Positions 8,932 through 16,859 of a DNA stretch of 64,000 bases are shown one piece after another. The notes beneath the pieces are model-generated. The model saw nothing but the letters and a program-made list of their open reading frames with translations. It ran no database searches and was not told the origin of the DNA. Source of the stretch: an uncultured Mycoplasmatota bacterium (GTDB lineage: Bacteria > Bacillota_I > Bacilli_A > RF39 > UBA660). The stretch lies in NCBI GenBank assembly GCA_900550255.1, contig URQZ01000002.1, positions 42,728 to 106,727 on the forward strand, read 5' to 3'. The position numbers and the translations under genes are program-made. The first letter of the stretch is position 1. Every line of letters begins with the position of its first letter.

Positions 8932-8957
8932 AAACTTGTTTTATTTAAAACAAGTTT
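8932..8957 (-). terminator. Terminator downstream of a decayed gene
   Basis: An 11-bp stem AAACTTGTTTT / AAAACAAGTTT is followed on the minus strand by a T-rich stretch. It sits just past the surviving stop codon of the pseudogene. Confidence 0.65.
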
Positions 8958-8966
8958 AATATAAAA

Positions 8967-9236
8967 TTACTCTTTTAAAGACCAAGTGATAATAGCACTA
9001 TACTCCATCCCTTCTTTTATAGCATCTGAAATTTTTAATAAAATTCCTTATCATCATCCTATATAACTTTTATAAGTTTAGTACTTTCATCATTGTTTTG
9101 ACCAGTATATACAATCATTGAAGTTAAAGATAAAACCATTATATTTTAATTTTTAACAACATAAATAATTCTATAATAATTATAACCTGTTATATTCATC
9201 TTCCTAACAACAACACTATTTTCATTTAATACCCTC
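8967..9236 (-). pseudogene. Decayed coding remnant of unknown family
   Basis: No intact ORF covers this 500-base gap, but the minus strand reads like a broken gene. One frame gives RVLNENSVVVRKMNITGYN, a TAA, then MVLSLTSMIVYTGQNNDES, TKLIKVI, a TAG, and DDDKEFY. After a frame change it continues KISDAIKEGMEYSAII-TWSLKE and the stop at 8967, directly before a good terminator. Two in-frame stops plus a shift within 270 bases, with protein-like composition between them, indicate recent decay. I do not recognise the family. Confidence 0.6.
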
Positions 9237-9292
9237 ATACCAACACATCATACTATATGATATGAACAGAAACAGTTTATTGTAGTCTATAA

Positions 9293-9321
9293 TTTACATC
9301 TTAAGGTATACATGATACAAT
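9293..9321 (+). promoter_or_regulatory. Sigma-A-type promoter of the FAD oxidoreductase gene
   Basis: TTTACA at 9293-9298 and TACAAT at 9316-9321 have a 17-base spacer, 18 bases before the start codon region. Confidence 0.6.
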
Positions 9322-9339
9322 TTAGTTAGGGTGATATTT

Positions 9340-10728
9340 ATGACATATGATGTAATTATAATAGGTGCAGGTCCTGCTGGTCTATTTGCAGCCTATGAAT
9401 TAATTGAAAATGATAATAACTTAAAAATTTTATTAATTGATAAAGGACATAAAGTCAAAACAAGATGTTGTCCTATGAACAAAAATAAAATAGCTTGTAC
9501 TAATTGTAATCCATGTAATATTCTATCAGGATTTGGTGGTGCTGGAACATTCTCTGATGGGAAATTAAACTTTATTCCAAAACTTGGAAAATCTGATTTA
9601 TTTAAATACATGAGTGAAAGTGAAGCATATAAATTAATCGATGATACCGAAGAAATTTTTACTAAATTTAAAATGGATAGTGACGTTTTTCCAAGTAATA
9701 TGGATGAAGCTGAAAAAATTAAAAAAAAAGTTGCTATTAACGGTGCGAGATTGTTACTTATAAAACAAAAACATCTAGGTTCTGATAAACTACCACAATA
9801 TATAGAAGAATTTTCAAATTATCTAGAAAAAAAAGGTGTTACCCTAATTGATAACACTAATATTGATGATATTCAAAAAGTAGATAATGTTTATGAAGTC
9901 ATATCGAAAAAAAAGAAATTTCTTGGTAAAAAAGTAATTGTTGCTCCAGGTCGTACTGGAGCTAAATGGGTTCAAGAACTTGCTGATAAATATAAAATAG
10001 ATTACCTATCACAAAGTATAGAAATAGGTGTTAGAGTTGAAGTTAGAAAAGAAATTTTAGATGATATGTGCAAAATTATTTATGACCCCACTATTTTCAT
10101 AAAAACAGATACATATAATGATGAAATTAGAACCTTCTGTACTAATCCTGGTGGATTCGTAGCTAAAGAGAACTATTATGGATATATATGTGTTAATGGA
10201 CATTCTTTAAAAGATATAAAATCAAATAATAGTAACTTTGCCTTTATTAGTCGTGTTAATTTAACAGAACCTGTTACCAATACTAGAGAATATGGAGAAT
10301 CAATTGCTAAAATAGCCAATGTCTTAGGTGATTCTAAACCAATTATTCAACGTTTAAAAGATTTAAAACTAGGAAGAAGATCTACTTGGAAAAGAATTAA
10401 TAAAGGATTTATTGAACCAACTTTAAAAGATTGTGTAGCCGGTGACTTAGCTTTAGTTCTACCTCATCGTATTGTTACAAACATTTTAGAAGGATTAGAA
10501 AAACTAGATAAAATAATTCCTGGTGTTAATAATGATGAAACCTTATTGTATGGTCCAGAAATAAAATTTTTCAGTAACGAAATTACAACAAATAATAATT
10601 TCAAATTAGAAAATGAAGAAATATATTTTATAGGTGATGGTGCTGGAAAAGCTGGTAACATTGTAACTGCTGCTGCAACAGGATTAGTAGCAGCTAGAGA
10701 TATCTTAAACAAAAAAAATCAAAGTTAA
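9340..10728 (+). CDS. FAD-dependent dehydrogenase (COG2509-type)
   Basis: A cytoplasmic flavoprotein of the uncharacterised NAD(P)/FAD-dependent oxidoreductase family. The N-terminal Rossmann motif is VIIIGAGPAGLFAAYEL, and a second FAD-contacting motif near the C-terminus reads IYFIGDGAGKAGNIVTAAA. Between them are the Cys-rich RCCPMNKNKIACTNCNPC segment (possible metal or disulfide site), the GFGGAGTFSDGKLNF motif and the family's GRRSTWKR segment. Length (462 aa) is normal. The reaction and substrate are unknown. A GTG at 9331 is in frame, but AGGGTGAT spans it and is well placed for the ATG at 9340, which I chose. It is a single gene with its own promoter and terminator. Confidence 0.85.
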   Translation: MTYDVIIIGAGPAGLFAAYELIENDNNLKILLIDKGHKVKTRCCPMNKNKIACTNCNPCNILSGFGGAGTFSDGKLNFIPKLGKSDLFKYMSESEAYKLIDDTEEIFTKFKMDSDVFPSNMDEAEKIKKKVAINGARLLLIKQKHLGSDKLPQYIEEFSNYLEKKGVTLIDNTNIDDIQKVDNVYEVISKKKKFLGKKVIVAPGRTGAKWVQELADKYKIDYLSQSIEIGVRVEVRKEILDDMCKIIYDPTIFIKTDTYNDEIRTFCTNPGGFVAKENYYGYICVNGHSLKDIKSNNSNFAFISRVNLTEPVTNTREYGESIAKIANVLGDSKPIIQRLKDLKLGRRSTWKRINKGFIEPTLKDCVAGDLALVLPHRIVTNILEGLEKLDKIIPGVNNDETLLYGPEIKFFSNEITTNNNFKLENEEIYFIGDGAGKAGNIVTAAATGLVAARDILNKKNQS

Positions 10729-10745
10729 TTCTTTGATTTTTATTT
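10715..10745 (+). terminator. Terminator between convergent genes
   Basis: A 10-bp stem AAAATCAAAG / CTTTGATTTT with a 6-base loop and T-rich tail overlaps both stop regions and could serve both strands. Confidence 0.75.
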
Positions 10746-11786
10746 TAGTCTATATTTTAATTCACCCATTCTAGAAGTAGGAACATACCCAGCTTCAGCA
10801 CTAATTACATCTTCAATTCTATTTACAATAGCCGAACAAGTAAGTTCTACGGTTGAAGGTCTTTCAATAATCAAATTAGTATTAGGTTCACCATAAACAG
10901 TCCAATTATTGCAATCGAAATCATCTTTAGAATAAACCTTTCCAATACATTCACTTTCAATAACAATACCCTCTTCTGTTTGTGTTGTTACAACAGCACT
11001 CATTCCTGTTGCTTGACCAGCTTTAACAGTCATATCTAAAGTACTTGATTCAATATCTTCATCATGAGTTATAGGAACACATTTTTGAACTTGACTAGTA
11101 ACATGAAGTCCTAATTTATCACATAACCATCCATTAGTATTCCACATATAACTTGGTAAAAATTCACCTTTATTAATTAATTCTTGTCTTTCTTCTTCAC
11201 TAATATTATCAGCACTTGCAACTTCTGTTTCAAATTCATCTAAAGTTAAACCTGCTCCATGTGCTTTAGCAAGAGCAATACCATAATCTTCAACATTATA
11301 AGAACTGCTTCCTTTTATTTTAGTTATTTTATGAGTTGTTCCAGCTAAAGTTGAAATCAAATTTCCCCAGAAAGCATCTTGATAACCACTTCCTGTAATT
11401 GTACAATTATTTTCTTTAGCAAGCTTATCAATTTTTTCAGTTAAAACTGGAGAAGAATTAAATGGATAAAAAGCTTCCTCACAAGTTGTAATAGCATTTA
11501 TTCCAAGTCTTGCACATAAAAGTAATGCATCTTTTACATCATTCATTAAACTCATAGTTGTAATAATACAAATATCTGGTTTTACTTCTTTTAATAAGTT
11601 TTCTGCCTCTGATACTGATGATATTTTAACACCAACATTATCACATTCTATTACTTCACTTACATCTTTACCAATAACAGCAGGATTAATATCGATTGCA
11701 CCTACTAATTCATAACCATTTTCCATAACATAACGCATTGTGTATTTGGACATTTTTCCACATCCATATTGAACTACTTTAATCAT
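10740..11786 (-). CDS. 2,4-diaminopentanoate dehydrogenase-like oxidoreductase
   Basis: Family members carry out NAD(P)-dependent oxidative deamination of 2,4-diaminopentanoate in clostridial ornithine fermentation, or act on similar amines. The N-terminus has a dihydrodipicolinate-reductase-like Rossmann fold: VVQYGCGKMSKYTMRYVMEN for the dinucleotide, then AIDINPAVIGKDV. The middle has the family's TGSGYQDAFWGNL segment and the GAGLTLDEFE region. Length (348 aa) fits. The partner ornithine-degradation genes (ord, orr, ora) are not beside it, so the true substrate is open. The upstream in-frame ATG at 11792 is only one base from the AGAAGG site; the ATG at 11786 has normal spacing and is preferred. 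Confidence 0.8.
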   Translation of the reverse strand: MIKVVQYGCGKMSKYTMRYVMENGYELVGAIDINPAVIGKDVSEVIECDNVGVKISSVSEAENLLKEVKPDICIITTMSLMNDVKDALLLCARLGINAITTCEEAFYPFNSSPVLTEKIDKLAKENNCTITGSGYQDAFWGNLISTLAGTTHKITKIKGSSSYNVEDYGIALAKAHGAGLTLDEFETEVASADNISEEERQELINKGEFLPSYMWNTNGWLCDKLGLHVTSQVQKCVPITHDEDIESSTLDMTVKAGQATGMSAVVTTQTEEGIVIESECIGKVYSKDDFDCNNWTVYGEPNTNLIIERPSTVELTCSAIVNRIEDVISAEAGYVPTSRMGELKYRLK

Positions 11787-11830
11787 TCTCATACCTTCTT
11801 TCTAGAATAAATATAACATGTTTTAAAGTT

Positions 11831-11858
11831 AAAAAAAAGTCATAATTTAAATTATGAC
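11831..11858 (-). terminator. Terminator of the Rpn-type gene
   Basis: An 8-bp stem GTCATAAT / ATTATGAC with a TTAA loop is followed on the minus strand by eight T. Confidence 0.8.
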
Positions 11859-11871
11859 AAAAACTTTACAA

Positions 11872-12822
11872 CTATTTAATTAAAAAGTTTAATTCATCTA
11901 ATGTTATCCCCGTAATTTCTATAATCGTTTCTTTATCAAATCCTTTATTTAACATATTTTGAACAATCATTAACTGATTATTTTTTTTACCCTCCTGAAA
12001 TCCTTTTTCTATTCCTTTTTCTATTCCTTCTTTTATTCCCTTTTTCATGCCTTCTTTCATGCCCTTTTTCAAACCTTTTTCCATACCTCTTTCAGTTCCT
12101 ATTTTTTCAGCATATAAAATCTTACTATTCCAAACTTTTCTGTCAACAGCTTCGGCATCATATAATCCTATAATTTTATCATCTTTACTAATCTCTTCTA
12201 ATTTATTAACAGCCTTAGTCATAACATCATCACCTTTTTTTAGATTTTCTAAGTGTTCAAAATCCTCTTCAATAAAAATTTGACACATTTTTTCTAGTTC
12301 ACTTAACTTATCATTATTGTAACACTTATTTCTTAAATATTCTAGGTCTAAATGATATGATTCTCTATTTTCCTCTTCTATTTCTTTTGTTTCAATTTCC
12401 ATAGGTAAAAATTTATATACAAATTTATTACCTCTAAACTTACTAAAATTATCTATGTTTATTCCAATTATTTTACTTATATTTGTATAACTATCACCAA
12501 CATCAAATTGATCACTATATAATTTACTAATATAAGCATTATTTTTACTAAATAAACCATCATAATATTCACGATTCATCTCAATATTAATAATATTTTT
12601 AACAATTGTTATAATAATATCTGTTCTATATCTTTTATCACTTTTATTCTTAACCGGTAATTCAACATTATTAAAAACAGCATTCTTCAAAATTTCTTTT
12701 TCTGGTATTTTAGTTATTAAACTTATTAATCTAGCCGTGTACTCCTTTGTATCCTCACTTAACATAAAGCTTTTAAAAACAATATCGCTTGTTAGTTCTA
12801 AAATTTTAACTTTTTCTAACAT
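11872..12822 (-). CDS. Rpn-family PD-(D/E)XK nuclease / putative transposase
   Basis: This 316-residue protein fits the PDDEXK_2 / Rpn family (PF12784), recombination-promoting nucleases often labelled putative transposase. The N-terminal LELTSDIVFKSFM and the catalytic-core stretch RYRTDIIITIVKNI-INIEMNRE give the D...E-x-N layout of the nuclease fold. The C-terminus has a low-complexity run of about ten short xKG units (EKGLKKGMKEGMKKG and on, roughly residues 245-285), then a short helical end. Such Lys/Glu/Gly repeats are common in this family and make length vary. The GTG at 12831 lies in the ribosome site GAGGTGA; the ATG at 12822 is the likely start. No terminal inverted repeats flank it, so it is not an insertion sequence by itself. 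Confidence 0.85.
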   Translation of the reverse strand: MLEKVKILELTSDIVFKSFMLSEDTKEYTARLISLITKIPEKEILKNAVFNNVELPVKNKSDKRYRTDIIITIVKNIINIEMNREYYDGLFSKNNAYISKLYSDQFDVGDSYTNISKIIGINIDNFSKFRGNKFVYKFLPMEIETKEIEEENRESYHLDLEYLRNKCYNNDKLSELEKMCQIFIEEDFEHLENLKKGDDVMTKAVNKLEEISKDDKIIGLYDAEAVDRKVWNSKILYAEKIGTERGMEKGLKKGMKEGMKKGIKEGIEKGIEKGFQEGKKNNQLMIVQNMLNKGFDKETIIEITGITLDELNFLIK

Positions 12823-12871
12823 TTTTATCACCTCTCTTTACTATTCTCTTTTTCTTTTTAAAACACCTTTA

Positions 12872-12903
12872 AAAAACAAAAAAAACTTCAAATTGAAGTT
12901 TTA
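12872..12903 (-). terminator. Terminator of the DUF3592 gene
   Basis: AAACTTC / GAAGTTT around AAATT, extended by A-T pairs, is followed on the minus strand by a long T run. Confidence 0.75.
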
Positions 12904-13539
12904 AACATCCTCTTTTTTAAAGAAAATAACAGTTATAATAATTATTAGTCCAAATAGTAACAAAGCAAATGGAATTAAAGTCATAAATCCTACACCATTC
13001 CAAACATCAACAATTCCTGTTGAATCACTAGCATATCCATATAAATAGTAAATATACATTCCAATTAAAGCAATTAATATTCCACTTACGATACCTGTAA
13101 TCTTATAAAATTTACTATCATTATCTTTATAATGATTTAAAAGACGATTAATAAGTCCAAAAACAGCTATAATCGTAAATATTAAACCTGCTGTTATATA
13201 TTTAACTCCACCACCAAGTTCAATAAGAACAGCTTTTTCAGGAGCTTTTTCATCATACTTGATTTTTCGTTGTGTACCTAAAGCAGGTAATTTTGTAACC
13301 TTATTTTTTCCTTCAACAAAATAAGTATGTTTATCTACTACATATGAATATGTAAGTGAATAGCTAACTGGATCTGTAGATGTATCCATATCATATTTCA
13401 TAAAAAAGCCCATTGTTGGTTTATATCCCCTTGTATTTTTCATATCAGCAAAAAACTCACTATATCCCATATATAAGAAAAATAGTCCTATAATTAATAA
13501 CATTATTAAAACTAATCTAAAAAAAGTATCCTTTTGCAT
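12901..13539 (-). CDS. DUF3592-like membrane protein
   Basis: This 212-residue protein has an N-terminal membrane segment (FFRLVLIMLLIIGLFFLYMG). A soluble domain of about 85 residues follows, of the DUF3592 type (PF12158): TMGFFMKYDMDT, YSLTYSYVVDKHTYFVEGKN, and GTQRKIKYDEKAPEKAV, the family's YdP-x-P-xxA-v ending. Three more membrane segments complete it. Function is unknown; relatives are small envelope proteins. The in-frame ATG at 13557 has no ribosome site, whereas AGGATGTGATGAT precedes the ATG at 13539. It is monocistronic. Confidence 0.7.
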   Translation of the reverse strand: MQKDTFFRLVLIMLLIIGLFFLYMGYSEFFADMKNTRGYKPTMGFFMKYDMDTSTDPVSYSLTYSYVVDKHTYFVEGKNKVTKLPALGTQRKIKYDEKAPEKAVLIELGGGVKYITAGLIFTIIAVFGLINRLLNHYKDNDSKFYKITGIVSGILIALIGMYIYYLYGYASDSTGIVDVWNGVGFMTLIPFALLLFGLIIIITVIFFKKEDV

Positions 13540-13575
13540 ATCATCACATCCTATCATTATTATAAAATTTTAAGT

Positions 13576-13604
13576 AAAAAAAAGCAATGTTTTTAAACAC
13601 TACT
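13576..13604 (-). terminator. Terminator of the capsule operon
   Basis: On the minus strand AGTAGTGTT pairs with AACATTGCT (two G-T pairs), followed by eight T. It overlaps the cpsB stop codon and closes the 11-kb operon. Confidence 0.75.
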
Positions 13605-14385
13605 TTACACTATTCAAAATCATTTTGGGATTGTTATAAAAAATATCATTAACATATTCTTTATTATATCTTCTTTTTATTTTTTTATAAGCTTTTTTAA
13701 AAGTATAATAATTTCTTTCTTTGTTACAATGATTATCACTAGCCACAAAATCAATTAACTTTTTTCTTAATAGTTTTTTACTAAATTTATAAACTTTTCG
13801 ATTTCTTCTTCTTAAAATACTCTTAGCATCTAATTGTAACAAAATTCCTTCTTTTTTTAATGCCTTCATATATTTTAATTTATTGTATGAATGATATAAT
13901 TCAGGATGGGCTAAAACAACAACATATCCATTATCTATTAAATCTTCAAGACAACTTAAAATATCTTCAAAATCTCTATTTTCACTTCTTTTAAATTCAA
14001 CTAAAATATAATTAGAATTATTTAAAGAACTAATTTTACCACTCTTTAATAAATTAGGAATATCATGGTTATATAGTATTTCATTTCCAAAATATAAATC
14101 AATATCTAATTTTTTTCCATATTCTTTTAAAATGTCAAAATTAGTTTTAATTTTATTTAATCTATCATTTTGACCATGACAAATATGTGAAGTACAAATA
14201 ATTTTTTTAAGACCAATTCTATGAGCAATTATTAATTCTCTTAAGCTCTGTTCTAAGTTTTTTGCTCCATCATCAACTTCATTAATAAGATGACAATGAA
14301 TATCAATATATTTTTCTCTACTCTTTGTAGTCTGAGTAGTAGTAGTTATATTTGTAGCCATATAATTTCTTTTGTTGTTTAACAT
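13600..14385 (-). CDS. cpsB: CpsB/CapC-family PHP-type protein-tyrosine phosphatase
   Basis: A manganese-dependent PHP phosphatase that removes phosphate from the BY-kinase tail and so tunes capsule export. Visible are IDIHCHLINEVDDGA (metal-binding HxH), TSHICHG, the GNEIL segment, VVVLAHPELY and the closing FVASDNHC. Length is 261 aa against about 245-255 usual. The extra N-terminus (about 24 residues, Thr-rich) comes from overlap with the kinase gene: the ATG at 14385 lies 68 bases before the kinase stop. Neither this ATG nor the one at 14361 has a convincing ribosome site, so the true start is uncertain and may depend on coupling. It is the last gene of the operon. Confidence 0.9.
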   Translation of the reverse strand: MLNNKRNYMATNITTTTQTTKSREKYIDIHCHLINEVDDGAKNLEQSLRELIIAHRIGLKKIICTSHICHGQNDRLNKIKTNFDILKEYGKKLDIDLYFGNEILYNHDIPNLLKSGKISSLNNSNYILVEFKRSENRDFEDILSCLEDLIDNGYVVVLAHPELYHSYNKLKYMKALKKEGILLQLDAKSILRRRNRKVYKFSKKLLRKKLIDFVASDNHCNKERNYYTFKKAYKKIKRRYNKEYVNDIFYNNPKMILNSVK

Positions 14386-15724
14386 TTACTTTCGTAAGAA
14401 TAGCACCAAGAACAAAAGCTTTATTATTTTGAAGTTGTTCAATACAACTACTTACAACTTGATAATCTGTACGATCAGCTTCAATTACATAAATAGTTCC
14501 ATCACATAATTTTGAAACAATGATACCATCAGCCATTACAGAAATGGGAGGACAATCAATTAAAACTAAATCATAATCTTTTTTTACTTCTTCAACTAAA
14601 AGTGCGAAACGTTTACTATTAACAAGTTCTGATGGATTTGATATTTTGCTTCCAGCTGAAAGTAAATCAATTTTTACATCATGAACCCCTGTATCAAAAG
14701 TTTGAACAACTTCTTTATAATTTTTAGTTCCTTTAGATAAAATAACATCTGTTATTCCTTCTTTACGATTTAATCCAAAAGAACGATGAACTTTAGGTTT
14801 TCTTAAATCACAATCCATAACTAATACCCTTTTACCAAGCATAGCAAAAGATACAGCTGTATTAGTTAAAGTTTCTGTTTTTCCTTCACTTGGTAACGTA
14901 GACGTTACATTAACAACTTTTAAATCCATAAAATTAAGATTAGTTCTAATCATTCTAATTGATTCAGAAATAACACTATTTGGTTCATTAATAATCTTTA
15001 AGTAAACATTACTACGTGGCATAGTATAATTTTTATTCTTTTTACCTGTTTCATAATCAATTGAATTATGTGGTACAACTCCTAAAGTTTTAATTTTCAA
15101 ATACTTTTTAACATCATCATGATTTTTAATTTTATGGTTATTTGCTTCAATTATAAAAGCTAGTGCGACACCAACAATTGTACCTAATGCAAGTCCAATT
15201 ACAGAATTTAATGTCTCACGTGGTAAAACTGGTTCTTTATTAAGAACGGCTTTATCAACTATTTGAATATTATCTACATTCATTGAATCTTTTACTTCTT
15301 CAATAAATACAATTGCAATATTATTTGTAATATCACGAGCAAGTTTAGGTGTTTCAGCTAAAACAGATATTTCAATTATTTCTGTATCATCTACTGCTGT
15401 GACATCTAAATTTTTAATAAAATCTTTATATTTAATATCTAAGTTTAAATTTCTTTTTACTTTATTTAAAATACGACGACTTTGAATAATTTGTTTATAT
15501 GTTTTAACCATTTTTTGATTACTTAATATTCCTTCGTAATCAACACCACCAGCTGATACTCTAGGTTGAACATATAAAGTTGTTGTACTTTCATATTTTA
15601 TCGGTGCGGAATAATTATAAAACATAGCACTCCCAAGTCCGATAACAGCAAAAAACAATATCAATAAAATCCATTTAAAAATAGTTCCAAAAATATATGA
15701 AAAATCAAATTCCTTCTCTTCCAT
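14318..15724 (-). CDS. Fused Wzz chain-length regulator and BY-type tyrosine kinase (CpsC-CpsD)
   Basis: Controls polymerisation and export of capsule through cycles of tyrosine autophosphorylation. The N-terminal part is the Wzz domain: a membrane segment at about 15-36, an extracytoplasmic region with YESTTTLYVQP, and a second membrane segment near 165-190 preceded by the Pro-rich LNKEPVLPRET. The cytoplasmic kinase has Walker A SEGKTE (Lys282), Walker A' MDCDLRKP and Walker B LVLIDCPP. The tail GYKYNYYYSDY is the tyrosine cluster expected to be phosphorylated. In most Firmicutes these are two proteins; the single polypeptide is the proteobacterial-style arrangement. The last 23 codons overlap cpsB in another frame. 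Confidence 0.93.
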   Translation of the reverse strand: MEEKEFDFSYIFGTIFKWILLILFFAVIGLGSAMFYNYSAPIKYESTTTLYVQPRVSAGGVDYEGILSNQKMVKTYKQIIQSRRILNKVKRNLNLDIKYKDFIKNLDVTAVDDTEIIEISVLAETPKLARDITNNIAIVFIEEVKDSMNVDNIQIVDKAVLNKEPVLPRETLNSVIGLALGTIVGVALAFIIEANNHKIKNHDDVKKYLKIKTLGVVPHNSIDYETGKKNKNYTMPRSNVYLKIINEPNSVISESIRMIRTNLNFMDLKVVNVTSTLPSEGKTETLTNTAVSFAMLGKRVLVMDCDLRKPKVHRSFGLNRKEGITDVILSKGTKNYKEVVQTFDTGVHDVKIDLLSAGSKISNPSELVNSKRFALLVEEVKKDYDLVLIDCPPISVMADGIIVSKLCDGTIYVIEADRTDYQVVSSCIEQLQNNKAFVLGAILTKVNVKQQKKLYGYKYNYYYSDYKE

Positions 15725-15741
15725 AATAATCCCCCTTTATT

Positions 15742-16821
15742 TTATATCTCTTCTTTTATTATAAATCGATATAAATATTTTGTTTGAAAATAAAATTTAT
15801 CTAACTTATTTTCTAGTAATGTATGACAATATTTATACATTAAACGATTATGACTTTTTAATTCAGAAAAATCATTTTTTAATAAGATTTTTTTTATTTC
15901 TTTTACCTTTTTACAATCCATAACTTCATTCATGTAATTTAAAAGCTCTTTTTTACTTAAATTAGAATATTTAATTAAATTATTTAACATCATTGATAAA
16001 TAATAAAACATTTTAATTGAAGCCATTTTCTTATAATATTTTTTATCTTTTATATTAAAATCTTTAACTGATTTATAAAGTTCATAATAAACATAAATAG
16101 TATCTTCTACTTTTTTCTTTAATATATCTGCATCTTTTGAATGCGTTAATCCTTCCAAATTATCATTATAAACATATAATTCATCTGGAATAAATAGAAA
16201 TGATTTCATTTCCTTGTAAATTTTTAAATTACAAGCAAGATCTTCACGATAATTAAGCGCGGACTCAATCTTATTTACATTTTTCATAACACCACGTTTT
16301 TTAATAAGTTGACGACATATTGAATCACAATGTGATGTTTTATAAAGTAAATCAAAAAATTGTGGTTCTAGGTGCTCCATATGCATAACAACATTTCGAT
16401 TTAAAATATTTTTAGGTGTTACAATTTTATTATTCTTAATCATTTTATATTGACAATGAACAATATCAACATTATATTCTTTTAAATTATTATACATAAT
16501 TTCAATTGTATCTTTTAAAATATAATCATCACTATCAACATACATTAAATATTTACCACGGGCCTTTTTATAACCTTCTAATCGTGATAAATAAGTTCCC
16601 TTATTCTCATGTTCAATTAAAGTAATACGACTATCTCTTTTCATTTTTCTTTTAATTAAGCTATTACTTAAATCAGTTGATCCATCATCAATAACTATTA
16701 CTTCAATATTTTGATATGTTTGATTCAAAATTGAATTTAAACATTTTGTCACATATTTTTGTGTATTATAAACGAGTACAATTATACTTATTAGATCTGG
16801 TTCTAATTCTTTCTTTTTCAT
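15742..16821 (-). CDS. Family 2 glycosyltransferase (capsule operon)
   Basis: A GT-A transferase acting on lipid-linked repeat units at the inner membrane face. The catalytic domain starts at residue 10: SIIVLVYNTQKYVTKCLNSI, NQTYQNIEVIVIDDGSTD, and the DXD-type YVDSDDYI near residue 95. The C-terminal 200 residues are helical and very basic, without obvious membrane segments. Donor and acceptor cannot be read from sequence. It lies between the LCP gene and the kinase gene in the operon. Confidence 0.9.
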   Translation of the reverse strand: MKKKELEPDLISIIVLVYNTQKYVTKCLNSILNQTYQNIEVIVIDDGSTDLSNSLIKRKMKRDSRITLIEHENKGTYLSRLEGYKKARGKYLMYVDSDDYILKDTIEIMYNNLKEYNVDIVHCQYKMIKNNKIVTPKNILNRNVVMHMEHLEPQFFDLLYKTSHCDSICRQLIKKRGVMKNVNKIESALNYREDLACNLKIYKEMKSFLFIPDELYVYNDNLEGLTHSKDADILKKKVEDTIYVYYELYKSVKDFNIKDKKYYKKMASIKMFYYLSMMLNNLIKYSNLSKKELLNYMNEVMDCKKVKEIKKILLKNDFSELKSHNRLMYKYCHTLLENKLDKFYFQTKYLYRFIIKEEI

Positions 16822-16859
16822 AAATCCCCCTAATTGACCTCTTATTATACGATTTTTTT

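Noticed and set aside
11872..12822. Insertion sequence around the Rpn-type transposase-like gene
   Set aside because: No terminal inverted repeats or target duplication flank the gene, and Rpn proteins are not classical transposases.
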